From Chara braunii (lineage: Eukaryota; Streptophyta; Charophyceae; Charales; Characeae), in contig BFEA01000098.1 of NCBI GenBank assembly GCA_003427395.1, forward strand, positions 53,457 to 97,815: DNA of 44,359 nucleotides. The letters run 5' to 3'. The first letter of the stretch is position 1; every line of letters starts with the position of its first letter. Shown in pieces: positions 32,601 through 44,314 of this stretch. A model generated the notes under the pieces. The model did no database searches. It saw only the letters and a program-made list of their open reading frames with translations, and was not told the origin of the DNA. The position numbers were made by a program, and so were the translations under genes.

Positions 32601-34150
32601 CTAGCGCAGATCCAGAGAGAAGGGGTGGGGCGGGAATGGATCCGGGAAGTCCTCCACCGGTCTCAAGGGTACGCTGCAGTCGATGGACAGCCAGTCCTTC
32701 AACTTTAATCGGTAATCCCGTGGCACCGTCCTTTTTCCTCGTCCATCGTCTTTGTCGTCTTTGTCCTCCTCACCCTTGCCGTCCCCTGACCAGCTCACCT
32801 CTGCTACCCATCCCTCTCTCTCACCTCCCAGCCATTCCCTCGAAAACTGTCCGATCCTCTCCCGGATGTCCTTTGCACTGTGGAGGGTGTCGAGGGTGAG
32901 CTTGGCAGATTTCCATCTGTACTCAAGTTCCATCTGTATGTGGTGTTTGAACTGCTCGATCCTTTCCTTGCCCTCGACACGTACCTGGTCAAACACCAGG
33001 GTACAAAATTGTCACCATAAGACTCATAAAACCGTTCGTCTGCCCAATTGGAACATGTTCCAGGTAAAGTCGTGTCCTTGGAAGGGTGGGTAGTATCCCA
33101 AGAGAGTGGCCCGCTAATCCCATGGCCACCACTGTCCTGGAACAATGTGCTGCCACACTCTGTCCCACCATCTCCATGTTAGAACCGCTGACGGGCATTG
33201 CAAAAAGATATGTTCGATTGTTTCCGCTCTCTTCTTTGTTGGATAGCTCGACAGGCAGCGTGGGCACCACGGCAGGGCCCGGCCCTGCTGTTCTAGGTGC
33301 GTATGGTCAATGAGCCAGTCATTGGTTGGTAAGCATCGGTGTTGTATCTGCCATTGGAGGGACGTGATCTTCACGGGTCGGCCCTTGGTGTCGCCAAACC
33401 AACGGATCGGTGTGAGGAACCGTCTGTCCACATTAAGGTGCCTATGCCATCTGTCAATCACGACGTCCTTCAGGCAGCGCTTGATTCTGAGTTTTTTGTA
33501 TGTTGCTTTGACAGTAAGATCTGCCAACGCTGTGGAGCCTGACTGCCCCGTTTTTCGGCGTGCTTCATAGGTCCAGATCCACTCCAGCGGGTCTAGTGGG
33601 AGGTCCTGAATGGGCATCTCTGGCATGAACGCCCTCCGGTTCTCCCCTTCCCCTATTGTTCTGATCCTGTAGAGGGTCACCTTTGATACCCATGTAAGGG
33701 ATCCCGGCTTCCCACCAATTGTCCCCCAGTTCCTACGGTATACCATTCTATTAGTGCGTCCCCCATTCGCACTAAGTGAACCATACCCACTCTGTTCGTC
33801 CATCCGTCCTTGGACACCCAATCCCCTTCTTGTAACGACTGGCCTTTGCGCAGGATGAGCCTCCATCCCACGGGAAGTGCTTGCGTGATTTCCTCCACTG
33901 CCAAGGTTGTATTGTGGCAGTACCTCAAACGCTCCTTCATCTCCTCTGGGCCCTTCCAGTCATTCCTCTCCTCGTCCCACAGGTCACGCACACGGGTGAT
34001 CCCGTTCTTCACCCATCCCTTCCATGGGGAATCGGAGCTGCAGTAGATCTGGCTTTGTCCGTTAGTGATCCAGCGGTTGTTGAACAGGGGTTGTCTTGCC
34101 ACTTCATCCCATCTGGTTGGGGGCGGACGAGCCGGTGGTGGAAGTCTTCG
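32601..34150 (-). pseudogene. LINE ORF2 part 3: C-terminal region with zinc-binding domain, several frames
   Basis: After the homopolymer the frame reads WPRLLKTWRRLPPP then FNNRWITNGQSQIYCSSD. A second frame (33866 down) contains LQWQIQHRCLPTNDWL and the zinc motif WCPRCLSS...IEHIFLQCPSA (CX2C...HX4C). Two more frame changes near 33114 and 33000 lead to FDQVRVEGKERIEQFKHHIQ and a charged tail with EEDKDDKDD. All pieces are collinear, so at least three frameshifts separate them. Confidence 0.8.
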
Positions 34151-34158
34151 CCAGGTTT

Positions 34159-35859
34159 TTAACAGGCGGGGCCAGAAGTCGTCTTTGCGCCCCCCCCCCC
34201 CCCCCTCGGACGACGTGGCACTCTCAAATATCGATCATCTATCCATAGCAGCAGGTGGACAGTTGGGGGGGCCTCAGGGGCGAGGCGGGCAATTTGCTGA
34301 AGGGCTAGGGGCCGCCACACCAGAGGGTTGGAAAAGTTCAACCTCACTATCCATTGCAAACTAAGGGCCAAGGACTGGGTAAGGGGGTCTAATATTCCCA
34401 GCCCCCCTTGCATTTTAGGTTGGATCACCGAGTCCCAAGCGACTCTGCTGATGGCGTGGGGGTTCTCGCTGTCGCCTCTCCAGAGGTAGGCAGTCACTTT
34501 CCTCTTCATGGATTTCAGAGACCCCTCGCTTAGCGGCCAGAGAACCGACTTATACCAAAGGGACGCTAGGACCACATTGTTTATGACCAGCGCACGGCCA
34601 AAGAGTGACATGTTTTGGTGATTCCATTGGGAGAGTTTGGCAAGCGCAGCGGCCGAGATCCATTTATCATTCTCCTCGGTCCTTTCTTCTGCGGACATTT
34701 TAACCCCTAAAACTCGGATCGAGGTCTCCTGGGGGACCCATGTGACGCGCTGTCCCTCCGGGGGGCGACCCCCTTGATGATGGAGCCACCATCCCAGTGT
34801 TTTTTGTCCCCAGTTTACAGACATATCAGAGAGGGAGCAAAACCGCTCCACAATCCTCTGAATTTTTTCCATATTCCTCTGCATAGCATCAACCATGATC
34901 GTAAGATCGTCTGCAAACAGGGAACATACTGGAATCGAGTCCTCCGGGATGCCCGCGATGCGGATTCTCACGAAGTCTTTGCTTTGCTGGAGGTTGGCTG
35001 CTAGTGCTTCCATTATGATAATGAATAGGAAGGGAGCTATGGGGTCCCCCTGTCTTACCGAACGCTGTAGCTTTACTTCCGGAGCTAAGGACCCGTTTAT
35101 CTGCACACTCGTGGTTACGTTCTGATGTAAGATGCCTACCCACCTCCGAAAGATAGAACCAAAGTTCAGTCTTGCACGGAACCTGTCCAAAAATAACCAG
35201 TCAACATGATCGTAGGCTTTTTCAAAGTCAATGAAGATGAGTGTTGCGTTGCTCTTAGAATGTTGTGCCAGGCTAATCATCTCATTGACCAGTAGTATAT
35301 TTTCTTGAATATTTCTGTTGCGGAGGAACCCAGTTTGCGCAGGGCGAATAAGGTCCTCGATCACCTCGATCAATCGATTTGCTAATGCTTTTGACAGCAT
35401 CTTATAGACCACTGTCAGGAGCGTGATGGGTCGGTAGTTCCTAATGTTCATTTTGTCCTCTTTTTTATGTAACAGAGTAAGCACCCCCTGGCCCGCCAGT
35501 TCCCCCAGATCCCCTGAATCCCAAACCGCCTTATAAAACTGCATCAGATCCTCACTGAGGAAGGGCCACATAGTCTCCCAAAATTCTTTGGGGAAACCAT
35601 CTAACCCAGGGGTTTTCTCTTCCTCCATTTGCATGAGGGCTGTCCAAATTTCATCCTTTGAAATAAGGCGGTCAAGTTTAGTCTTCTGTTGAGGGGAAAG
35701 GCGGTGTTCCATCGGGCGTAAGAACTTGTCCATCTCTGTAACTCTGTCAAACTCTGATTGCGAGGGGACATGGGAGGAAAATAGGTCCTTATAAAAGGAT
35801 CTCGCAATCCTCATGCAGTGGGCTGTTGTTGTGGCTAATTCATTGGTCTCGGGATCCAC
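34159..35859 (-). pseudogene. LINE ORF2 part 2: reverse transcriptase
   Basis: A 566-codon open segment holds the full RT core. It includes NYRPITLLTVVYKMLSKALA, motif A FIDFEKAYDHVDW, motif B RSVRQGDPIAPFLF and motif C SLFADDLTI with both aspartates. The thumb region follows (GRALVINNVVLASLWYKS). The segment opens at about DPETNELATT after a frame change from the endonuclease linker, and closes in a run of 15 C (plus strand 34191-34205), where the next part continues in another frame. The catalytic residues are intact, so decay is recent or partly due to sequencing. Confidence 0.93.
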
Positions 35860-36126
35860 GAAGGCCTCAATGGTAGTTCAGTGAACTCTTATCGACGCCA
35901 TGCAAAAAAATTGTAAATCCATGGTTCGGTGGTTCATTTCTTAAGTTTGCCTCGGATTCTGATTCCTTGCCATCTGTAAGATGCGAGCTGCAAAAGTTGG
36001 TCCTTCAGTCCTTGAATTTCCAGAGTACGGTTACTCGAATTGTCCTGATTGACCAGGTCATGAAGCTGTCTATGGATGGCTATTTCCTGTGAGTGTCGTC
36101 TTCCTGCTGCTAATTTCGAAAAATCC

Positions 36127-37095
36127 TTACTTTTTGGTTAGGAAAAACAGTCCATTGGTAAACCATCTCACCTCGGAGTCGAAGTCCAGTCTTCGGTTTC
36201 GCCAGTACTCCCATGCCTCCCTAATGTATTTTAGGAAGGATTCATCTTTGAGAAGGGTCGTATTAAGCTTGTAGTACCCAGGCCCCTGATTTGGGCGTTT
36301 CCGAAAGGAAAAGATGACCCCGCATGCGCAGTGATCCAGGCCCGGGTGGGGACTCTGTGGGAAAATGACAGCTCGCTGAAGGGCGTGCTGAATTTCCTCT
36401 GATATTAGAATCAGATCTATGCGTGATTTTGAGTGTTTGGTTGGGTTATTTGTGCGAAAACAGGTGAAGCATTTTTCAGTTGGATGCAGATATCGGTATG
36501 CATCCACCAATCCGAATGTCCCACAGAGGTCCGCTATCAGTGCCTCATCCTCCTCCACGTAGTTTGGGCAGGGGGTTGGGGTGTTCCACCTATCCAACCA
36601 TCTGTCCGGTGCCGCGTTAAAGTCTCTTGCAAAAATAAGTGGAACCCCTTGGGGGACCTGGGCTTTGAGGTGTGTGAACAGACGACCCTTTTCGGTCGTT
36701 GTGTTGGGAGCGTAAACACAGAAAATGCACACTGGTTCTAACTCCAACATCCCGAGGATCGATACCCACCTCCCCTGCTCTTCATCAACCACCCAGTGTA
36801 CCACCTCTAGACGGGACCCCGGCGGAACCCAGATCGCCACCCCTGCTGATCCCGGTGTTACCGCATGCGCCCTAAAGGCCTGATGTGGCCAGATGCTTTT
36901 GTGGGCCCTGTGGTGCTCAAGTTTATCCATCAGGTGAGTTTCCTGCACACAAATGATGTCAGGCTAAGTCCTTCCTCCCACGCCTCTCAACTGTTCCCAT
37001 ATTGCTTGTTGTTTGGATGGGTTGAAGAAGGCTAGGCCGTTCACGTTTATGGTCCTCAGATCAAGATCTGCATTTTGAAGGCAGCTCTTTCACTG
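36127..37095 (-). pseudogene. LINE ORF2 part 1: AP-type endonuclease, with in-frame TAG
   Basis: The frame begins LRTINVNGLAFFNPSK and reads on to PDIICVQETHL after a TAG at 36966-36964. Later motifs are DFNAAPDRWLD, SRIDLILIS and LDHCACGVIF, which match the QETH, DFN, SRID and DH motifs of exonuclease-endonuclease-phosphatase domains. The residue before DFN is Arg instead of the usual Gly, and SDH is LDH. The frame is lost near 36127 in an A-run. In an active element this domain nicks the target DNA. Confidence 0.88.
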
Positions 37096-37636
37096 GGGGT
37101 TCCTGCAGTACAATATATCAATGTCGTTCATTTAGGCCTCTTATTACTTTCCTTGGGATCAGACCCCCTCCCATGGGCGGTCGGACCAATTCACTTTGCA
37201 TAACAACCCGTACCTGAGAAGCCTTGAGAGGCAAGTGTGTATATCCTCTTCAGCCCAGAAAGAGTTAGCTTTTATCTGCTGCAGAGGGAGAGGGCACTGT
37301 GGCTGAACCATTGCAAATTGGACTCCTTGTCGTCCTCAAAGAGGACGTACAGGTCCGTGTTGGCGATTCTGGTCACCCCTTCGAACAGCGGCAGGGTGGC
37401 TTGGATGCCTACCGGATAATGCCGTCTTAGGAAGGGTTCCGCTTTTTTCCTAAAGTCACTATCCCTCAAGCCAGGAAGGGACCGGATGTTAAAGAAACTC
37501 CAGCCTGGCAGTGTCACCCCCCCTTGCACAGGAGCAAGCCCCACTTCCATCCTGTCTCAGCGGGATGACCGCTACCCCATCCTTTTGTTGCAGGGGTCTC
37601 TCATATTGACTCCCGGACACCATCTGCCTGAGCTTT

Positions 37637-40417
37637 TTATATTTTGGCGACGGGAGTGTGATCAGTCGGGGTTGTTGTGGGACCTTTCCCTGGCGGGTCC
37701 GGTGGAGGCTGAGGGGAAGGTGGGGGACGAAACTGAAGAGTCGCAAGGTGACGAATTCTGTGGAAGATTTCCGGCCAGGATATGTGTGGGGGTGGGCCCT
37801 TTTGCAGAGCTCTGTGCAGCGTTGGGCTCCTATCCAGCAAATCGAAGAGTTGAACGTACGTACAGTCCCAAAACTCCTGGGAGGCCTCTGGGTGCTGAGC
37901 TTGAAAGCCCTCTATCAACCATTCCGCTATTCTTTGTAATTTTTGTTCGTTATCCAAATCCGTCGGGGGCGCTCCCGTATCGCCCTGATGATTAGCTTCC
38001 GTCATTTCCACCTCCGGGGGGGGGGAAAGCGAGGAGGGGTCCTCGATGTCCATGGGTTGGGGACCGAAGGCCTCTTCCAACTGGTCTATCATCACCGTGT
38101 CCGTGTGGGCCCCCTGCTCCACGTGGTCCCCTCCTACCGCTTCGTGACTCTCTTGGTCTGCAATTTTCCTCTCCCCCTCCGTTTCCTTCTGCTACTCCAT
38201 TTCGTGTCTTCCTTCCCCCTCGGTTAACGAGCGTGCCCCTTGTATATCCACTGCAGTGGCGGGTTGCCTGTGCTGGCTAATTGTGGGTTGCTGCTCCCGG
38301 ACCGGGTTGGTCGGGGCACTGAAATGTGCTGCCGAGATTTTAAACAGACGTTGCATTACCTCCCCCCATTGTACGTGTTCCGAGAGGCCCTGCTCCAGGA
38401 TTATTCTGACCTGCCGGCTGTTCCCCAAGGCCCCGTTTAGCTGCGTGTGAGCTTGAGCCCAAAAGTCTGACGGGGCCTCGGTGTACAGTGATTTCAGGCC
38501 AGACATAATCCAGTCAGAGATCTGCATTATTGTAATGCTCGGGCTTTGCACCAGTTCCAGACTCACAGGATTGTTGCTCCCCTGCACTGAGATCCCTAAC
38601 ACCCCTGCATATGGGTCCGTGGGTGCATTGGGTGGGTGTTGAGTATTCTGGCCCGGACCAATTTTCTCCTGCGTGAGGGTCGTCGGTTCCGGCTGGGGCC
38701 TGTCCCCCTTTACCCTCCCCTCCCCACTCTCTGAACTCCCTTCCTCACTATTCAACAAGGCAAATCTGTTGTCATGTTCCACTTGCTCTGTGGTTCCCTT
38801 CCCTCCCCGGCTTTTCTGACCCATGTGATTCTTTTTCGGAAGCTGCCCAGAATGTACAGAGCCCGCTCTCCCGCTCACAGTTTTGCTTTGCTCATCTTTC
38901 CCTCCCGGGGAGGGTGTCTTTTCCAAGATCGGCCCAGACACTACGTGGTCGCCCGTCTTTTGGGCGTCATTGGCCGGGTCTGGGCCTGATCCCCCCTTCT
39001 CAGTTCTGCCTTTCGTCTCCCTCTCCCCAGGGGGGAGCTTCTCCGGGTCTGGGCCTGGTCCCCCCTTCTCAGTTCTGCCTTTCATCACCCTCTCCCCAGG
39101 GGGGAGCCTCTCCATCTTATGTAAGTGGGATTCCACAGTTTGCGGGGGGACCCATGTTGCCGGGGGNTTTGTCTGCAGNTCAGGCTCCCCCGCCTTGTCC
39201 CATACCCATCCCATCGTATTCCCTGCCTCGTCTGGTTTGTCGACATAGACCCATCCCTCGTGTCCCGGGTCCACTGTGTGCCAGTGGGTGCTCCTGAATG
39301 GGTCTTGTATCAGACGGCCCGTGGCTCTGACCTGATTGACAGGGTGGTGCGGACAGGCGGGGTCTGTGTATAAATGCCCGTAGGCCTGGCATGTAAAACA
39401 CCACGGCCGCAGTTTGTGGGCCGTGTGGATTTTGATATCTTTATCCCCCACCCTGAACGGGATAATATCGTCGATCGAGAAGGGTTGGCCTTCCGGGAGG
39501 TCTATTGCCATCATGAGATAGTCATCCCGTTTAGCCACATGGGGTGGGAGCGGGTCAATAAAGTCGATGACATCGTATTTTGCCCCCAAAGCCTGTACGA
39601 AGACCGCCTGTATTTCAATTGGGATGTGGCGGAACTCCACCCAAAAGTGGTCCGCCATCATTCGATCTCTCCTCTCCTCCGGGCGTTGCTGTTTCGGCAG
39701 AGCCCACGGGTAGATCCGCACCTCGGATCTCTCACATCGGATCGAACGCCAGCTGTCCATTGCCTGTTTGTCTGTACTGTGCCNACACAAGACTNTGATT
39801 GTTGTTGTGGAAATAGGTTGGAGCAAAAAAAGGTCGTGGGCCTCCTCCAAGTTCCCCTTGAGGGATGCCAACCTCTTCCTTATCCAGCCTATTTTATCGT
39901 TCGTTGATTTAAACGCAGCGTCGTCGTGAAAGACCCAGTTGCTGACGTGCATGATATACAGTTCATTCCTCTCCTTGACTTTGCATGCAGGCAGTGACTT
40001 TATCATTGGCGATTTCCCCCCGTGATTAACAACTTTCTGTTCCGAGGATGTCAAAAATTGAGTTAGAAAGAGCGCCGCTGCTGACGACAGGCTGTCTAAG
40101 GGAACTTTCCACTCACTGTTCTCCCCTTCCTTGACCTGTCTCTGGACCGTGAGCGATTGTCCGGCGTGCGGACAGCGAAGACGATCAGCCCATGTAGGGC
40201 CGGGAGGGGACGAGATTCCGGGGGGGGGGGCAGAGTTCTGCAAGTTGCTCTGACTGTCCTTCTATTGATTATGTTGGGTATCGTGCTGACCCCCCTGCTT
40301 GTAGCCCGCCAGTCTCTTCTCTGCATGCTGTCTGACCGCCCCCCAGTACAATAGGGTGGAATCTAATCTCTTATGAGCTCTTTGGTATCTGTGCTCAGAT
40401 CGTCGAACCCCTGCCAT
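37637..40417 (-). pseudogene. LINE ORF1: nucleic-acid-binding protein with zinc knuckle, two in-frame TAGs
   Basis: A single frame runs from the ATG at 40417 (MAGVRRSEHRYQRAHKR) to a TAA at 37637, 927 codons, interrupted only by TAG at 40264-40262 and at 38194-38192. The middle contains LRPWCFTCQAYGHLYTDPAC, a CX2CX4HX6C zinc-knuckle-like motif that follows a segment resembling plant LINE ORF1 N-terminal domains. A 23-residue repeat (LPPGER..KGRTEKGG) occurs twice around 38975-39113. A ~75-residue module is present twice near the end, once on each side of the second TAG. Four single N bases lie at 39167, 39179, 39784 and 39795. Role in a living element: binding the RNA for retrotransposition, inferred from family. 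Confidence 0.85.
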
Positions 40418-40423
40418 CGTGAT

Positions 40424-40426
<3 letters not shown>

Positions 40427-40462
<36 letters not shown>
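40427..40462. repeat. Poly-A tract at the LINE 5' boundary
   Basis: About 36 A on the plus strand directly before the LINE ORF1 start. It may be the tail of a plus-strand retroposon or of the target. Confidence 0.85.
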
Positions 40463-40465
<3 letters not shown>

Positions 40466-40469
40466 TTGC

Positions 40470-41820
40470 AATTTAGAATATGGGTGTTTCACTTACTCCC
40501 TATTAATCCCTTGCGGAGCACAGTTCAATCCCTCCACCGGGGGGAAAAAGACTCCCACCCAGGGCCCCTGGAGGGATTGTGGAGTGGCTCTGCACACCCG
40601 ATTCTCCTGTGCGTTACAGCTGTCCTGATCCACGTCGTCCGCGACTCCCTTTGTTGTTGCCGTGACTTCGTGCGTCCGGACTTCCTTTCTTCCTAACTTG
40701 TCATGCTGCCCTTCGAGTCTTCGCCCCGTATCACCACCTGCTGCTCGTCCCTCCAACTCATTCCCTATTCTTACCCTTCTCCTTTTCTTGGGGCTTCCTA
40801 TCGTATGTCCCGTTTTCCTGTCTCTCGCCCCCGTGCACCATCCCCTATTTCCTGGCCCTTCTTCGCCCCGGGCTCTCTTCACTCCTTGATGTCCTCGTCG
40901 CAGCATCCCCCTTGCCTCCGTACTCCCGAACCTTCTCCTCCGTTTGGAGGTATCGCGGCTCGCCCGAAATCTGCGCGCCTATCGCTTGACCCTTCGTGCC
41001 TTCGCCACGTGTCACCTTGCAGCCACGACCCTTGCCCCACTCTCCCCGCTCTCTGCCGCCTCCGGACTTCCTATCATGTTTTCAGATGTTGCCTTCACAC
41101 CCTCAGTCTATCTGGATTCCTGTGCCCTCGTCCCCCGTGCACCCCCCTCACCCTACTGGGCTCTCTTCTCTCCGTCCTTCGCTAGCGCCTTAGTTTCTTC
41201 GTCATCAGTCGTCTACAGCTTCCCCACCTCGCCCTTGAGGATTTGACCGGCGTTGACGCCGATTGTCCCCAACTCCTGACCGCCCGCCTCCAGTCAATCG
41301 CGAGGGTCAGCCCATCGCACCTCAGCCTTACGCCTAGCGATGGTCCTCGCCTTACTTCTGGCTCCCAGCTCTGCCTGTCCTCCTCGTCCCCTCTCCCCTG
41401 TACCCCCGCACAATCTCCTCTCTCACGGCCGACTATGGCCGCCCGATAGAGGCCTCATGCAAGCCTCCCACCGTCTTCCTCACTTCTCGGCAGAAACCTG
41501 GACCGCGCTCTAACGCTGCGAACCTGTCGCAGGGTCGGCGCGAGGCAAGTGGTTAAGGTAAACTGGAATTTTTTGCAGCAGTGCATCGACATTTATGCAA
41601 TACTAAATTCAAAGGGCCCTTTTGTTTTTCGAGCCTTGGCTCACAGGAGAATTCAGACCAAATAACCCACCTGCCTTGGTGCCTTTCAGCGGCCCAACCC
41701 TACCAGCCTCACCCCTATACCCCCAACTGCTAGGTTAAAGCGTGGCACGACCCATCCCAGAAACCCTTCATCTTTTGTTTTTTTGCTTCAAGCGATTCAC
41801 TCGACTACCGGTATATCTAT
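40470..41820. other. C/T-rich region without a recognised gene
   Basis: High in CCT and CTC on the plus strand. The minus-strand frame at 40493-40906 is Arg/Gly/Lys-rich with SPKKRRRVR but shows no family. I cannot tell whether it is part of the LINE's 5' flank or a neighbouring element. Confidence 0.5.
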
Positions 41821-41884
41821 CTGGATTCGAGCTCAGGTCTGCATTTCAACAGTTCGTAGGTGTACCAAGTGAGCTAGGCCCAGC
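41821..41884 (-). mobile_element. tRNA-derived SINE family copy 3
   Basis: The minus strand reads GGGCCTAGCTCACTTGGTAC, then GAACTGTTGAAATGC and GAGCTCGAATCCAG. It has the A box, the ACTGTTGAAA core and the B box in the spacing of the copies at 4329 and 5806, and is the best preserved. Confidence 0.7.
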
Positions 41885-42000
41885 CAGACCCTATGCCTAG
41901 AATCGAGAGTGCTGCAGCGAGACCCAAAGAGACCCGCGGAGCCCGACGCAGTTTAGACCCGTCAGTGGCGACGCACTCTTGAATATTACTGTAATTCGAA

Positions 42001-42240
42001 GCGGCGGGAACGTCTGTCAAACACTGGCGGGAAGTTCGAACGTCGAGGGTGGAGTGCCGTAGGCCCTCTCTGATTCTGGCCCCCTTCGCTACATCATCAG
42101 CGCAGGTGAAAGAAGCCTTTGCGGTGGGAACGTCTGTCAAACACTGGCGGGAAGTTCGAACGTCGAGGGTGGAGTGCCGTAGGCCGTCTCTGATTCTGGC
42201 CCCCTTCGCTACATCATCAGCGCAGGTGAAACAAGCCTTT
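42001..42240. repeat. 120-bp tandem duplication, nearly identical
   Basis: Bases 42001-42120 and 42121-42240 differ at only three positions (C/T at 42005, C/G at 42066 and G/C at 42112 of the first copy). Each unit starts GCGG-GGGAACGTCTGTC and ends AAGCCTTT. Either a very recent duplication or an assembly effect. Confidence 0.95.
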
Positions 42241-43860
42241 TTTTTTTTAATAATTTATTTACAAAGAAGCCTTTTTGATCATGGCTCCCCCTCGATCCTG
42301 TGTTGTTCGTGGTCCTTTTCTTGGTTGTTTCTTCCGTTCCAAGTCCAAAAGCGTGCATAAGCGGCGCCATCGCCGCTCGCTTCACATGTGCAAAACGAGG
42401 TTGAATCGTCCGCGAGATCACGGCAAGATAGACCGCCATGATTTTTGTCTTTTCTGGACATGGTGAGTGGTGGAGCGAGGCACCTTAACTCGTTTCCTTC
42501 ACGTCGACATCTCATTTCATCATCTGCCACATGGGCATCTCAGCTGACAGGGGGCTAAGCCGCGACCGGCGCGGTCGCGCACACCCCTTAGCTGATGAGA
42601 GCACACCCCTCGTTCTCTCCCACCCTTCTTGGCCTCTTCTTCCTCCTCTCCGTACCTTCCTCCTGCTGCTCTTACTCCTGTTCCGGTTCACACCTCCTCC
42701 AACTTCCCTGTTTGAACTGCATGGAACCACGCGTTAGCACAACCTTCTGCGGGACCGCTGTGGGACCACTGTAGGACCGCTGTGGGACCTACAATTTCGG
42801 GACGTGGCGTGTCGTAAAGCAATCACGCAATATCGATGTGTGTCGTCACGACGGCACACGTAACATGATAGCACGAACTCCTCTCCCTCTCCCTCTCCCT
42901 CTCCCTCTCTCTCTCCCTCCCTCTCCCCCGCCCCCCTGTTCTTTCTCCTTTTTTTCTTTGATCCGCGTCTTCTTCTTCCTCCATTCTCCTCCTCCTCCTC
43001 CTCCTCCTCCGCCAGGGCAGTCTATGGCGCACGCATATTAGATCGGGGTCTAAGGCCGTCCATCACGGTGCCATTACTCCGTCAGAAGCCTTTCCTGGAC
43101 ACGACGCGGCTTGGTAAACATGGCAGTGGCCTAGCCGGTCCCCGCCTTGTCATCGTGTTCGTTTTTTACAGCCTTCTCCCGTTCTCCACCTCTTCGCCAT
43201 TCATCTCCTAAAAAGAAGATGGAGAAGAACAAGGACAAGTAGGAGAAGAAGAAGGAGAAGGAGAAGAAGAAGGAGAGGGAGAAGGAGGAGAAGGAGATAA
43301 TAATACCGGACATTTAACTTTGACTTTCCTGGCCGCAATTTCGGCATTTTCTGAACCGAAATCGTCAGGCCTACAACAACATGATATGATGAAGATCGTG
43401 ATGATGACGATGAGAGACGGAGTTCTAATAGGAGGGGCAGGCTCTTGCGGGTACCACGTGTCGCGGCCAGGATGACACCCGATCCCGATCCCGTTGTGTG
43501 GAGACTGAGTGTCCTGTCATGCTGACGACAGGATTGGTAAAGGGAGGATGCGGAGAAGGATGTAGGAAGAGGAACAGGCGGGAAAACAAGGACCAGTAGG
43601 AGGAGAGGAACCGTGGGGTGGAGAAGAGGGGAAACAGGAGACTTCTCCTCACGCACGCCGTACCTCTTCTCGTCGTGCTCTTACTTCTTCACGTATTCGG
43701 TCGAGTGGCATTCAATCGATTTTTTAAATTTTTAATTTATTTTTTAAATATATAACCCCAGCTTCGGGCTACCAGGGGGAGCGGTGGCGTTCAAGCGAAT
43801 CAATCTTTTGCGTGATGAATATTCGATCCCACGTGCTCTCAAAAGCATAGGAGAATCCAA
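42241..43860. other. Region without a recognised gene; pyrimidine and purine tracts
   Basis: It contains a (CCCTCT)n tract at about 42881-42925, CTC and CCT repeats to 43010 and a GGAGAAG tract at 43215-43300. ORFs over these tracts are composition artefacts. No conserved domain was seen. Confidence 0.55.
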
Positions 43861-44293
43861 TTAGGCGAGTTTGTAGGGGTAAAATAACCGAATAGAGGAG
43901 GAAAAGGGAGGGGGGGTAAAGAGGAGATAACAGGGTGGGGGGCATAAAGGGCGGGCAAAAGAAGATAACAGATGGAAAAAAGGGGAAAACAAAAGAGCTT
44001 GCCTATTTGGGAAGCCTATGGCAAGAGGCGTACACGCCTTGTGCAAGGGGGGTGAAACGGAGTGGAGGATGGGGAGACAGTCGAAGCAGGTGTACAGGTG
44101 GCAAACGCTTCCCTTTTTCTGGAAATTTCGCCGATATATATATCTATTTGACGATATATATACATATGTCACAGCCCCTCGTTTGTTGTCCTCTTCTCCC
44201 TCTCTGCCTACGGTTTACCGGGCAGTTCTATTTGACGATATATATAATTTTTAATCCCGCAGGAGAACTGAGGGAAAAGAACAGGTTCAAGTT

Positions 44294-44314
44294 TTTTTTT
44301 TTTTTTTTTTTTTT
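44294..44314. repeat. Poly-T tract followed by a repeated 30-mer
   Basis: About 20 T, then TGAATATTTGGAATCGTTGA at 44316, which also occurs at 3560. On the minus strand the word would end in an A-tail, as at the 3' end of a retroposon. Confidence 0.6.

Larger units (their letters stand above)
32600..40417 (-). mobile_element. Near full-length LINE retrotransposon, decayed
   Basis: On the minus strand the order is ORF1 (zinc knuckle), then endonuclease, reverse transcriptase and zinc-binding C-terminus, as in plant L1-clade LINEs. Both ORFs are interrupted. The 5' end abuts a T-run (minus strand) at 40427-40462, seven bases before the first ATG. The 3' end was not defined; coding similarity stops near 32601 and no long A-tail was seen. 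It belongs to a different lineage from the fragment at 28.5 kb. Confidence 0.92.

Noticed and set aside
40493-41185. Basic minus-strand ORF with KKRRR and overlapping plus-strand ORF
   Set aside because: Composition-driven on both strands at once; I could not connect it to a family or to the LINE frame.
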